64,000 nt of DNA from UMGS1649 sp045534225 (GCA_045534225.1 JAZSJJ010000007.1:62001-126000), one strand, 5' to 3'; positions 1-8,042 are shown, counted from the stretch's first letter. Notes: a model not told the origin generated them from the sequence alone. Numbers and translations: made by a program.

Positions 1-188
1 TTAATAGCCCTTGCGAAAACCTTGGCCGCTGTTGTTTTTCCCGTTCCTCTTGTTCCACTAAATATATATGCATGAGATACCTTCCCTGTTTGTAATTGAT
101 TCTTAAGTATCTTTGTTACATGCTCTTGCCCTACCATATCCTTAAAGGTCAATGGTCTATATCTTCTGTAAAGTGCAACGTATGCCAT
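1..188 (-). CDS. dnaX: DNA polymerase III subunit gamma/tau (N-terminal part)
   Basis: Clamp-loader ATPase subunit that loads the sliding clamp at the replication fork. The gene runs off the left edge, so only about 62 N-terminal residues are visible. They begin MAYVALYRRYRP, followed by the family-typical FKDMVGQEHV stretch and a Walker A motif, GTRGTGKTT, near residue 50. The ATG (complement of 186-188) is the conserved start of this family. The SRP RNA gene lies just upstream on the same strand, a frequent arrangement in Firmicutes. Identity is secure; length and C-terminus cannot be judged. Confidence 0.97.
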   Translation of the reverse strand, partial: MAYVALYRRYRPLTFKDMVGQEHVTKILKNQLQTGKVSHAYIFSGTRGTGKTTAAKVFARAI

Positions 189-230
189 TTTTTCAACCCC
201 TTATTTTCATATATTTTAATATACAAAAAA

Positions 231-317
231 TCGCTTATGGCACATAAGAAAATCTACTTATTGCTGCTTCCTTCCGGACCTGACAAGGTTCATAAACTTC
301 TTATTGCCTAAGCGACT
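231..317 (-). ncRNA. ffs: Signal recognition particle RNA (small bacterial type)
   Basis: RNA scaffold of the signal recognition particle, which binds Ffh and targets nascent membrane proteins. The minus strand carries the conserved apical loop region (CAGGTCCGGAAGGAAGCAGC, read from 281 down to 262). The ends GTCGCTTAGGCA and TGCCATAAGCGA pair to close a single long hairpin. A run of six T follows the 3' end (230-225), as in an intrinsic terminator. The length of about 87 nt fits the small SRP RNA lacking the Alu domain. Confidence 0.95.
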
Positions 318-323
318 TTTGTT

Positions 324-352
324 ATTATACATCAATCGCTATTTATTTTCAA
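324..352 (-). promoter_or_regulatory. SigA-type promoter of the SRP RNA
   Basis: On the minus strand TTGAAA (352-347) and TATAAT (329-324) are separated by exactly 17 bases. Transcription would begin about 7 bases downstream, at the first base of the SRP RNA. Confidence 0.8.
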
Positions 353-361
353 GTTAAACAA

Positions 362-1033
362 TTAATTTACTTTAAATTTAAATTGGCTAGTAGGCAATTT
401 TAACAGATCAACTCCGTTTTCTACCAACCTATTATTCGGTAATGTTATATTTACTTCTAGTGTATTTACTTTACCTAGTTCTTCTTCTATATTCAAATTA
501 AACATTAGATCAAACTGTACCGTGCTTAAAGGAATGCCTGCTGTTTCAAACAGCTTGCCATCGCAGCGAATTTCTTTTATATGTTCTGGCACTACCCAAT
601 TCTTCAATATGTTTTCATTTAACGCAATCATGTCTATCTTCATTTGTCCATTTTCATCTATCTCATGCTCTACTTCCAAAGTTTGAGGAAGTCTATTTAA
701 TGTTAATCTAGTTTCATTATCTTTTATATAGAAGACAATATCTTGCCCACCCTTAACTTTAAGGTCAGATATATATACTTTTTTTACTTTAGCCGTACTT
801 GCTGGTGTAATTAAAAATGTTAAACGATTATATTGAGACGCACTAATACACCAACCTTTTTCAGTACTAGTCTTGTCTACAAGTTGAACTTCACTTAGCA
901 AAACCGCATCTGTAACCCTAAATTTTCCTTCGTTTATTTTATCTGTTTCAAATACTAATTTTAACGTTAGTTGAAAAGCAATAACGCTCAAAATTACAGT
1001 TAAAAAACAGTAGAATATCTTTTGTTTATCCAT
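362..1033 (-). CDS. Hypothetical membrane-anchored protein
   Basis: Function not recognised. The product is about 223 residues, with one hydrophobic segment near residues 6-27 (FYCFLTVILSVIAFQL) and a long, probably extracytoplasmic part rich in beta-type alternation (for example VYISDLKVKGGQDIVFYI). The start chosen is the ATG at 1033, because GGAGG lies 6 bases before it and the -10 box of its promoter lies just upstream; an upstream in-frame ATG at 1081 would fall inside that promoter. It is transcribed towards the SRP RNA and dnaX. No cysteine or lipobox motif is seen at the N-terminus. Confidence 0.7.
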   Translation of the reverse strand: MDKQKIFYCFLTVILSVIAFQLTLKLVFETDKINEGKFRVTDAVLLSEVQLVDKTSTEKGWCISASQYNRLTFLITPASTAKVKKVYISDLKVKGGQDIVFYIKDNETRLTLNRLPQTLEVEHEIDENGQMKIDMIALNENILKNWVVPEHIKEIRCDGKLFETAGIPLSTVQFDLMFNLNIEEELGKVNTLEVNITLPNNRLVENGVDLLKLPTSQFKFKVN

Positions 1034-1052
1034 ATAGTCCTCCGACACCCAT

Positions 1053-1081
1053 ATTATACTATGAGATGTATAAAAACTCAA
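1053..1081 (-). promoter_or_regulatory. Promoter for the membrane-anchored protein gene
   Basis: Minus strand: TTGAGT (1081-1076), 17-base spacer, TATAAT (1058-1053). The ribosome site and ATG of the downstream gene follow within 30 bases. Confidence 0.65.
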
Positions 1082-1304
1082 GCTTTCTAATATATTTTAC
1101 TAGGTGGTAAAATGGATGAATTTTTAACTAACTTAAACAATTCCTCATTTGGCGATTTCTTTTCTAATTCTAACGGTTGCGACCTAAATAAATTGCTTGT
1201 TATTTTATTGCTTCTAACAGGCAAGCTTGCCATTGAATCTATAACTATCTTCCCAAACGATTTCACCGTAACCCTTGGAACATTCAAAATAATCTCATAG
1301 TTAC

Positions 1305-1333
1305 TTGTAATGACTCTTTCTTTTTGATATACT
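1305..1333 (+). promoter_or_regulatory. Promoter for the HD-GYP regulator gene
   Basis: TTGTAA (1305-1310), 17-base spacer, TATACT (1328-1333), followed by a GAGGTGAG ribosome site at 1343-1350 and a GTG start at 1355. Together with the opposing promoter at 1053-1081 it accounts for the roughly 320-base divergent gap. Confidence 0.65.
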
Positions 1334-1354
1334 CTAAATACCGAGGTGAGACAA

Positions 1355-2365
1355 GTGAGCGTTAAAAAGAATAATGTTCTAATTATAGACGATGACATAG
1401 GCCTTATGCAAGCTATGGAAATAGTTTTAGAGAACTATGGAATTGGACTTTCAAAATATACAGAACCAATAGCAGCTATACAAGAATTAAAAACAAACAA
1501 ACACGATGTACTAGTTGTTAATTATCTAATGCCAATGATTCGCGGCGATGAAATAGTAAAACTTGTACGTGAATTTGATAAAGAAATATATATAATATTA
1601 ATGTCGGCACATAAAGACCTAGCTCCTTCCATAGACATTATGCGTTCATTAGACATACAAGCCTTCTTCGAAAAAGGTGCAAGATTTGATGACCTTATTC
1701 TTTTAATAGAAAGCGGTTACAAATATGTGGAACAAATGAATGAAATTAAACAAATGTCTATGACTATTAATAATTTTGGAGTTGAAATCGCTACAGTACT
1801 TAAAAATGCAGTTGACGCTAAAGATAACTACACAAAAGAACATAGTGATAGAGTTGCCATATATGCAGATAAGTTTGCAGAGTATCTAAACTTAAGTAAT
1901 GATGATAGAAAAACTTTATCTTTAGCCGCAAACTTCCACGATATTGGAAAGATAGGAATCGCAGATGCGATCCTTCTTAAAAACGGTAAATTAACAGACG
2001 AAGAATACGAGACAATTAAACTTCATCCTGTTATTGGCGAAACAATACTTTCATCATCAGAAACATTCAAAGATGCATTACCACTAGTTAGACACCATCA
2101 CGAAAGAATTGATGGCAGAGGTTATCCGGATAAATTAAAAGGCGATGAAATCCCTTACTTAGTTAAACTAATCTCTATCTGTGACACGTTCGATGCATTA
2201 ACTTCAAGAAGAGTTTACCGTGATGGATACACATTAGATGATGCGTTAGCAGAAATTAAACGTTCTGCTGGCACTCAATTAGACACTGATTTGTCCGATA
2301 AATTTATAAACTTTGTTAAACAAGAAATAGATTTTGTAACAAACACAATACCAAATAACAAATAA
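1355..2365 (+). CDS. Response-regulator-like protein with HD-GYP domain, receiver Asp replaced by Asn
   Basis: Predicted cyclic-di-GMP phosphodiesterase of the HD-GYP class under control of a receiver domain. Residues 1-120 have the receiver fold with the acidic pair (IIDDD, 12-14), the switch serine (LMSAH) and the lysine (FFEKG). At the phosphoacceptor position, however, VNYLMP carries Asn56 where the family has Asp. The C-terminal half has the HD motif (NFHDIGKIG) and HHHERIDGRGYP, so the metal site looks intact. GTG at 1355 is preferred over GTG at 1346, because GAGGTGAG sits at the right distance. It is a single-gene unit with its own promoter and terminator. Conventional phosphorylation from a histidine kinase seems excluded; control could be by partner binding or the domain may be constitutive. 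Confidence 0.9.
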   Translation: MSVKKNNVLIIDDDIGLMQAMEIVLENYGIGLSKYTEPIAAIQELKTNKHDVLVVNYLMPMIRGDEIVKLVREFDKEIYIILMSAHKDLAPSIDIMRSLDIQAFFEKGARFDDLILLIESGYKYVEQMNEIKQMSMTINNFGVEIATVLKNAVDAKDNYTKEHSDRVAIYADKFAEYLNLSNDDRKTLSLAANFHDIGKIGIADAILLKNGKLTDEEYETIKLHPVIGETILSSSETFKDALPLVRHHHERIDGRGYPDKLKGDEIPYLVKLISICDTFDALTSRRVYRDGYTLDDALAEIKRSAGTQLDTDLSDKFINFVKQEIDFVTNTIPNNK

Positions 2366-2398
2366 CAAAAGCGTAACTAGTGTTACGCTTTTGCTTTT
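2366..2398 (+). terminator. Intrinsic terminator after the HD-GYP gene
   Basis: AAAAGCGTAAC (2367-2377) pairs perfectly with GTTACGCTTTT (2382-2392) around a 4-base loop, followed by TGCTTTT. Confidence 0.85.
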
Positions 2399-2412
2399 GG
2401 CAACCGCATTTG

Positions 2413-2441
2413 TTGACATAAACTTTCATATATGTTATAAT
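2413..2441 (+). promoter_or_regulatory. Consensus promoter of the compositionally foreign gene
   Basis: TTGACA (2413-2418), 17-base spacer, TATAAT (2436-2441): a perfect SigA consensus in both hexamers. Predicted transcription start near 2448. Confidence 0.85.
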
Positions 2442-2447
2442 ATAAGG

Positions 2448-2543
2448 GTGTTAAATAAAAGAGTAACACAATAGCAACTGCATGTGTTATTTAAGGGTAT
2501 TGTTGTGCCCGTACGCATGCTAAAAATTTTAGGAGGTTTTATA
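2448..2543 (+). promoter_or_regulatory. Roughly 95-nt untranslated leader with hairpin
   Basis: Between the promoter and the ATG the transcript would contain TAACACA (about 2463) and TGTGTTA (about 2483), able to pair, then a short GGG/CCC hairpin near 2494-2511, then the AGGAGG ribosome site. No riboswitch class is recognised. The leader may only position the ribosome site, but it is long for a one-gene unit. Confidence 0.4.
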
Positions 2544-3071
2544 ATGGCAAACCAAGCAACTATCAACTTTCATGGAGCACCGGCAAAACGGGTAGTTATC
2601 ATCTTTCAGGAAAATGGCCTGAAAAGTTTCGGGCATTCGGAACACGAATTCGTAAGGCTCTGGTTCAATCGGACGCGAAATTACAGGGAATTCATGCAAG
2701 AAAGCCCTGTGGAAATCCTTGAAAAAACCAGCGGCAACCTTCCCCGAATCACTTCTTTTAAGGAAGGTGATGCTTGTCTTCTTATCGGCAGCGGTAGATT
2801 CATTGACAAAGCGAGTTACAACTTCGCTGTAAAATGCATCGAGCACGATATTCCTGTTTACTTCATCAGAAGTAACACTTTGGACGCGGATCCCCGCGCA
2901 AATCATAGCATCTGGAGATACTGTTCTCTCACCGTTAAAACAGCCACCGGAAAGAAACACTTTGGAGCACCGGCTAAGTATTTTATGGAAATTCCCAGAA
3001 AGGAAGATTTCATTCGCTCAGGATTCTCAGATGAATTCTACGCTCTGTTGCCCGGCATGGTACCCATGTAA
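2544..3071 (+). CDS. Hypothetical protein of foreign composition
   Basis: Not recognised. The product is 175 residues, soluble, with a central strand-helix-strand stretch (ACLLIGSGRF ... IPVYFIRSN) that looks like part of a Rossmann-type alpha/beta fold. A GAPAK pentapeptide occurs twice, near residues 10 and 148. The start is the ATG at 2544, seven bases after AGGAGG; an in-frame ATG at 2484 has no ribosome site. Its G+C (28 of 60 bases at 2581-2640) is far above that of neighbouring coding DNA (16 of 60 at 1441-1500), and codons such as CGG and CCG that neighbours avoid are used. Own promoter and terminator make it a self-contained cassette, likely acquired. Confidence 0.8.
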   Translation: MANQATINFHGAPAKRVVIIFQENGLKSFGHSEHEFVRLWFNRTRNYREFMQESPVEILEKTSGNLPRITSFKEGDACLLIGSGRFIDKASYNFAVKCIEHDIPVYFIRSNTLDADPRANHSIWRYCSLTVKTATGKKHFGAPAKYFMEIPRKEDFIRSGFSDEFYALLPGMVPM

Positions 3072-3109
3072 CCTCTTGCCTAATCGCCTAAAATCTCAGG
3101 CACAAAAAG

Positions 3110-3139
3110 AAAACAGCGCACTTAAAAGTGCGCCGTTTT
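3110..3139. terminator. Bidirectional intrinsic terminator
   Basis: AAAACAGCGCACTT and AAGTGCGCCGTTTT form a strong stem. On the plus strand it is followed by TTTTCCTTTT, on the minus strand by TTTTCTTTTT, so it can end both the plus-strand cassette and the converging surface operon. Confidence 0.85.
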
Positions 3140-3188
3140 CCTTTTAAATATTATATATTTTTCTTTATTTTGGTTAATTTATTTTTTC

Positions 3189-4754
3189 TTATCTGTTTTC
3201 TTTATTTCTTAAATTTTCTGCCATTGCCATTGTAACAAAATATATTGGAGTTACAATTACAACCCATAAATTAAAGAAATCTTGAACAACATACGCAAAT
3301 GTAGCTATTGCTATTAAATAATAATATGTATTTCCATGTACAATTTTATCTTCCAGCTTTCCAATTAACGCTGTTTTCAGCATCTTAAACAACACAGATA
3401 ACACTACACAAACATATGCTATTAAGCCTAAAAGGCCAGTGTTTACTAATATTGTTAGGTACACATTTGCTGCAGTATCGTTTATTGTTAGCTTTCCTAG
3501 CGCCGCAACATCTTGTGTATATTTACTCATAAATCTAATGGCAAAAGTGTCACTTCCTGTTCCTATTAGAGGAGCTTCTTCTACTAGTTTAAGTGCTCTT
3601 TTCCATAAGAAAACTCTGTATGTTCCATATTCATCCTTGAAGTTTCCATGTAGTATATCATGTATTTCATGTAGTATTCCTATATTAAAATCTTTAATAT
3701 ATAACACAACTAATCCGCCTACTACAGCTAGTAGCATCAGACCATATATGATAATTATACGTCTTCTTTGATGTAATAAATAGTAGTCTTTTTTCTTTAG
3801 TATCCACGCTAATATTAATAGTATCGCTATGCATACCAACATTCCTATTGCGAGTTCATTAAATTGGAAATCAAAAACCAGTTCCTTTGCAGCGTATACA
3901 TATTTCAAATTAATGACCAAATCCACGAAAAAGCCAACTATAATACCAGCTAAAACAACTAGTGTTCTGCTAAATCTCTCGCCAGAAAGTAATATGTACG
4001 GTGCAAGCAATGCTGCTACTGCCATAAAAGCTACTAAACCACTTTGTACATCTATTATTTGGAATATAAATATCCCCATTGTTACAGCCGTTAAATTAAG
4101 TAAGCTTTGCCATTTACTTTCAGATATAAATAGATATGTTGCGAGCGACACCGTCAAAACAATCGTATAGTACGCAGATATAAAATCTACATTACCTATT
4201 GTACCCATGAAACTCACATTATGTGTCCCAATTCCATCTTGATACATATTAAACGGATTAAATCCAAAATATTGTATAACACATATCAAGCTAAACACCA
4301 ATGCAGATATTGCAAAATAATTAATTTGTCTCTTCTCAAATTTAAGAAATGTACTAACAAATAAAAAGCTTACTGCATATAACAAGATATTTATTAAACC
4401 TTCTCCTCTTCCTGATCCTATTAACAAATCGTGTGTTTTGAAGTAAGGAGAAACAAATGTTGCTATAGCATTTATTGCTAAAAACGCTATCATAAAAAAC
4501 TTTGTTTTGGTAAATTTCTTTCCTTTTAGCAAATTAACTTTTTTCACTAAAAAGAAGTATATCAAAACCGAAAGTATAGCAAAAATATATGTACATACAA
4601 TTGTAAGATGGCTATACCATTTAAGCTCTAGTATTCTAAAGAAGCCAGTGTTATCCACAAGCAAAGGAAATACTATTAGCATGATGCCTACAAACACTTC
4701 TGTTATTATATGAAGTATTCTATTTCCTATTTTCATCGTTTCTTCGTTATTCAT
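3189..4754 (-). CDS. O-antigen ligase / Wzy-type polysaccharide polymerase-like membrane protein
   Basis: Multi-pass membrane protein of 521 residues with about 11-12 hydrophobic segments. It belongs by pattern to the O-antigen ligase/Wzy family, whose members join or polymerise glycans on an undecaprenyl carrier outside the membrane. The large periplasmic-type loop carries the typical YRVFLWKRALKLVEEAPL then IGTGSDTFA signature near residues 380-405. It is the last gene of a minus-strand operon and overlaps the carrier-protein gene by 8 bases. The context (amino-acid ligase plus carrier, VanW, TraX-like) suggests a surface polymer that carries amino-acyl or acyl groups. Substrate cannot be told from sequence. 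Confidence 0.75.
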   Translation of the reverse strand: MNNEETMKIGNRILHIITEVFVGIMLIVFPLLVDNTGFFRILELKWYSHLTIVCTYIFAILSVLIYFFLVKKVNLLKGKKFTKTKFFMIAFLAINAIATFVSPYFKTHDLLIGSGRGEGLINILLYAVSFLFVSTFLKFEKRQINYFAISALVFSLICVIQYFGFNPFNMYQDGIGTHNVSFMGTIGNVDFISAYYTIVLTVSLATYLFISESKWQSLLNLTAVTMGIFIFQIIDVQSGLVAFMAVAALLAPYILLSGERFSRTLVVLAGIIVGFFVDLVINLKYVYAAKELVFDFQFNELAIGMLVCIAILLILAWILKKKDYYLLHQRRRIIIIYGLMLLAVVGGLVVLYIKDFNIGILHEIHDILHGNFKDEYGTYRVFLWKRALKLVEEAPLIGTGSDTFAIRFMSKYTQDVAALGKLTINDTAANVYLTILVNTGLLGLIAYVCVVLSVLFKMLKTALIGKLEDKIVHGNTYYYLIAIATFAYVVQDFFNLWVVIVTPIYFVTMAMAENLRNKENR

Positions 4755-4983
4755 TTTCGCTTATCTTCCCTTCTACAAATTCTGTTATACCTTCTATTGT
4801 TCTTAAATTATCTAATGGTATTTCTGTAGGAGATATTTCTATACTAAATTCATCTTCTAAAGCAGATATAAGTTCTATTAACGCCATAGAATCTATAACT
4901 TCTTCCAGCAAATCTATTCCCTCTTCATATACTCTTTCATCGTCACAGGCACTAAACAAAATCTCTTTTATCTTTTCTTTCAT
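4747..4983 (-). CDS. Acyl/aminoacyl carrier protein, DltC-like
   Basis: Small acidic carrier protein of 78 residues. The motif DSMALIEL near residue 31 holds the serine that takes the phosphopantetheine arm. Length and the EEVIDSM/ALEDEFSIEI pattern resemble DltC, which holds D-alanine for transfer to teichoic acid. Its start (ATG 4983, after GGAGG) lies inside the end of the ligase gene, a 32-base overlap that suggests coupled translation with its loading enzyme. No DltB or DltD is found nearby, so the acceptor is unknown. Confidence 0.85.
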   Translation of the reverse strand: MKEKIKEILFSACDDERVYEEGIDLLEEVIDSMALIELISALEDEFSIEISPTEIPLDNLRTIEGITEFVEGKISENE

Positions 4984-6397
4984 TATATATTTCCTCCATT
5001 TGCTTTCTGTCTATTTTGCCATTAGCATTAAGAACAAAACTATTTACTATCTTTATTTTTGGTATCATATAATTAGGTAATTTGTTCTTTAATTCTGCTG
5101 TTATTTCTTTTGCTCCCATGTTACTACCTTGTTTAAGTTTAACACAAGATATTATTTTTGTAGTCACATTATCTTTGTTTTGCCTTGTGAAAGTAATTGC
5201 ATTTTCCACATCTTCCACATTTAATATGTTGTTTGTTATATCTTCAAGTTCTATTCTGTGCCCAAGATATTTAACTTGATTATCTTTTCTTGTTTCAAAA
5301 TACAACATGTCATTTTTCATGTAACCCAAATCTCCAGTTTTGTATGCATGTTTACCGTTATATATAAAAAACTTATCTGTATTAATATTAAGGTACCCTT
5401 TACCAACACTATCACCCGCAATTACAATTTCGCCGGCACCTTCAGTCTCTTGCATATTTCCATCTAATATGTGCACCACTACATCTGACTTTATCTTACC
5501 TACTGGTAATACAGCTTCTCCAGAATTGGTTACATCTACACTAGATATGGCGACCGTACATTCTGTTGGTCCATATGAGTTTATTATTTTTACTCCCTCA
5601 AATCTTTCTTTTAATCTATCTACGGTATTTCTAGTTAATGTTTCTCCACAAAAATACATCGTATCTAAATTAGGTAAAAGTTCCTTGTTAAAAGTTTTAT
5701 CTGTAAGCAACAAGTCTGCATACGATGGAGTCATTACAGTCACATCTACATTAAGCATCTTAATCTCGTCATATAGCGCAATCATATTTTCCATAAAGTT
5801 TGTTTCTGTTATACATAATGTTGAAGCTGTATACAACGAAAAATATATATCTGCAACCGATAAATCAAAAGAAAATAATGCTTGATTTAATATCCTTACA
5901 CCTTCTTTTGAAATAACTGTTACAAACCAACTAACAAAAGACTCTAAATTTGCGTATGTAATTTCCACCCCTTTAGGTTTTCCTGTGCTTCCAGATGTAT
6001 ATATTATATAGTATACATCTTTCGGTTTCATTTTGATGCTTAAATCTACTTTCTCAAAAGCACCTTCTTTAATAATATCTACTATTATATCTTTTGTTAA
6101 TACCATGGTCGGTTTTGTATCATTTACAATATATTCTAATCTTTCCTTTGGAAGCGATTCGTCAATTGGAATATATGTAACACCCGCAAAAGAACATGCT
6201 AAAAACGCAGCAAGCATTTCTATTTCTTTGTGCCCAACACAAACTACTCTTCCCGTTACATTTTTATCTATAATATACCTGTATATACTTCTTACCATTT
6301 TATCTAAATCTTCATAAGTATAGCTGTTAGATTTAGATAAATAACATAGCTTGTCCTTACCATTTTCTAAGTTATATCTTACTTTTTCTAATAACAT
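4952..6397 (-). CDS. Amino-acid adenylating enzyme, DltA-like
   Basis: AMP-forming ligase of 481 residues that should activate an amino acid and load it onto the adjacent carrier protein. Core motifs are present in order: IIYTSGSTGKPKG (A3, about 131), FSFDLSVADIY (A4, with the Asp that holds the amino group), NSYGPTECT (A5), YKTGDLGY (A7) and NANGKIDRK (A10, lysine for adenylation). The A4 segment is close to that of DltA, so D-alanine is the best guess, but the pocket was not modelled. The ATG at 6397 follows AAGGAAG; VanW lies 1 base upstream. No condensation or thioesterase domain is fused, so this is not part of a peptide synthetase. Confidence 0.85.
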   Translation of the reverse strand: MLLEKVRYNLENGKDKLCYLSKSNSYTYEDLDKMVRSIYRYIIDKNVTGRVVCVGHKEIEMLAAFLACSFAGVTYIPIDESLPKERLEYIVNDTKPTMVLTKDIIVDIIKEGAFEKVDLSIKMKPKDVYYIIYTSGSTGKPKGVEITYANLESFVSWFVTVISKEGVRILNQALFSFDLSVADIYFSLYTASTLCITETNFMENMIALYDEIKMLNVDVTVMTPSYADLLLTDKTFNKELLPNLDTMYFCGETLTRNTVDRLKERFEGVKIINSYGPTECTVAISSVDVTNSGEAVLPVGKIKSDVVVHILDGNMQETEGAGEIVIAGDSVGKGYLNINTDKFFIYNGKHAYKTGDLGYMKNDMLYFETRKDNQVKYLGHRIELEDITNNILNVEDVENAITFTRQNKDNVTTKIISCVKLKQGSNMGAKEITAELKNKLPNYMIPKIKIVNSFVLNANGKIDRKQMEEIYNERKDKRDFV

Positions 6398-6398
6398 T

Positions 6399-7226
6399 CT
6401 ACTTCCTTATTTCATCCTCTGGGATAAGTGAATAATCATACATAACCCTCGAATGATTTTTTAATATTAATTCTTTCTTTATTTCTTCTTTTGTTTTCTT
6501 ATCTATACATATTCTGTATATTTCACTATTCCTAAAATACTTCCCATCTTCTAATGCATAATGATGGTCTTCTTCTACTAATTTGTATTTTACTTCTAGT
6601 TCTTTATTAGCACGTATTTCACCATAAAGCATAGTGTCATCCAACCATATTTTTAGCTGTATTGGATAATCTAGTGTATTCTTAAACCTATAATCTACAC
6701 TCTTATATGATATTGATGTTCCTGTTCCAAACGGTACTCTACGTTTATAGTCTGGAAACAATGCATCAGAATGATGGTGAAGTTCAGTTACTTCAAGCGG
6801 AGTATGCAACACCAAATAATGTATTAGGTTTGCAAGCTGACATAATCCTCCACCATAATCTTCGCCAAACGATGTACTGTTCTTAATAACCAAACCTTTA
6901 AGATATCCTTTTTTCTTAGTAGGTTTGCCTACCAACTTCCAAAAAGAAAATGTTTCTCCTGGCATTATTATAAGTCCAGTTATTTTATCTGATGCAAGTT
7001 TAAGGTTAGTGATTTTGTTTACTTGAAGTTGCATGTCCACTCCTTCAAGTTTTCTAAGAAGCAGTTTCATCTCGCCTTTTAATATATGTTTATAGTCTTC
7101 ATTAATTTTCCTTTTTGCTAATTTATTTCGTTTAATTATGTCCTTTATATCTTTTCTTATTCCCTCTTTAACAACGGATATTTTATATGCCCACGGACCT
7201 AATTCGCAGAATAATTTTCTTGCCAT
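6399..7226 (-). CDS. VanW family protein
   Basis: Product of 275 residues of the VanW family, a group found beside some vancomycin-resistance operons and in many Gram-positive envelopes but without an established activity. The signature block is intact: PGETFSFWKLVG (about 101), then SFGEDYGGGLCQLANL with the conserved GGGLCQ, then HHHSDALFPDY and PFGTGTSISY. No signal peptide or membrane segment is obvious. The ATG at 7226 follows GAGGTAGG. It sits between the TraX-like gene and the DltA-like ligase in one operon. It is not evidence of vancomycin resistance, since no vanA/B/H/X-like gene is present. Confidence 0.85.
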   Translation of the reverse strand: MARKLFCELGPWAYKISVVKEGIRKDIKDIIKRNKLAKRKINEDYKHILKGEMKLLLRKLEGVDMQLQVNKITNLKLASDKITGLIIMPGETFSFWKLVGKPTKKKGYLKGLVIKNSTSFGEDYGGGLCQLANLIHYLVLHTPLEVTELHHHSDALFPDYKRRVPFGTGTSISYKSVDYRFKNTLDYPIQLKIWLDDTMLYGEIRANKELEVKYKLVEEDHHYALEDGKYFRNSEIYRICIDKKTKEEIKKELILKNHSRVMYDYSLIPEDEIRK

Positions 7227-7230
7227 TTAC

Positions 7231-7992
7231 CTACCTCACAATGTGTGTTATTGTTAATGCTGTAACATATAATATTACATGATGCAATGGATAAAAAACA
7301 TAAAAAGCTGCACTTATCCATTTATTATTTTTACCTCTTTCGCCGTTATATAGTGTAATAATAAATAAAGATAGAATTGATGGCAAATTAAATTGTAGAT
7401 TTTTATAATCTGCAAATAGCGCTAACACAAGTGTAGCTAACATTGCTACTTGCGTCATCTCCATGCTTTTACCACTCTTCTTTATTTTTTCTGCTATATA
7501 AAACCCTAGTATTGTTACAGGTACTCTTAATCCCAATTCCAAATCTACTATGTGGTATACAATAACTACTAATGCAATACCAACTATCTTTAGTATGTAG
7601 TTTAATCCTTTGTTTTTTAATATATCTTTTTTATCTATTAGCCATAACATCATTAAAGACAAAACAAAAGAATACAATATATTTAGATATGTGTTTATTA
7701 CTATATAAAAGTTTGGCACGTATACATGATTTATTATGCCTAGGCCAAACAATAATCCTTGAAATATTGTTGCAGTTACAAACAACTTGAACATATACAT
7801 TTTAATATTTTTTGTATGAAAAAAACCTTGCACTACTAAAAACGCAAATACAGGCATTGCCATTCTTCCAAAAAACCTTAATACATCAAATGTTTCTTTA
7901 GATATATAACTTACAAAATAATATCCTATATGGTCTAGTATCATGAGTATTATTGCTATAATTTTTAATTTGTTTGATGTTAATCCCTTCAT
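7231..7992 (-). CDS. TraX-like multi-pass membrane protein (putative acyltransferase)
   Basis: Product of 253 residues with about 8 membrane segments. The N-terminal signature LKIIAIILMILDHIGYYF followed by FGRMAMPVFAFLVVQGFFHT is typical of the TraX family; the F-plasmid member acetylates pilin, and chromosomal Firmicutes members are unassigned. The start is ATG 7992, because AAGGGG precedes it; an upstream in-frame codon at 8025 lacks a ribosome site. First gene of a five-gene operon. With a DltA-like ligase and a carrier protein downstream, it is a candidate for the membrane transferase step that DltB performs in the dlt system, but that is inference. Confidence 0.75.
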   Translation of the reverse strand: MKGLTSNKLKIIAIILMILDHIGYYFVSYISKETFDVLRFFGRMAMPVFAFLVVQGFFHTKNIKMYMFKLFVTATIFQGLLFGLGIINHVYVPNFYIVINTYLNILYSFVLSLMMLWLIDKKDILKNKGLNYILKIVGIALVVIVYHIVDLELGLRVPVTILGFYIAEKIKKSGKSMEMTQVAMLATLVLALFADYKNLQFNLPSILSLFIITLYNGERGKNNKWISAAFYVFYPLHHVILYVTALTITHIVR

Positions 7993-8009
7993 ATTACCCC
8001 TTAAAGTTA

Positions 8010-8042
8010 ACAGTATACCCCTCAATTCTTAGGGTATACTGT
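8010..8042. repeat. Perfect 11-bp inverted repeat between the TraX-like and repeat-protein genes
   Basis: ACAGTATACCC (8010-8020) and GGGTATACTGT (8032-8042) are exact inverted copies around an 11-base loop. Neither side has a convincing T-run on the minus strand, where both flanking genes lie, so it is either a weak terminator/processing hairpin or a protein-binding dyad. Confidence 0.6.

Noticed and set aside
1087..1398. 103-codon minus-strand reading frame
   Set aside because: It has no ribosome site, its 5' part runs through the promoter and start of the HD-GYP gene, and its 3' part ends just before the promoter of the next minus-strand gene. Most likely chance.
2529..2960. 143-codon minus-strand frame opposite the foreign-composition gene
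   Set aside because: It is a long antisense frame without a ribosome site; the plus strand has a consensus promoter, AGGAGG and terminator.
6399..7226. Vancomycin-resistance locus
   Set aside because: VanW family proteins are widespread; no D-Ala-D-Lac ligase, VanH, VanX or VanRS-like gene is nearby.
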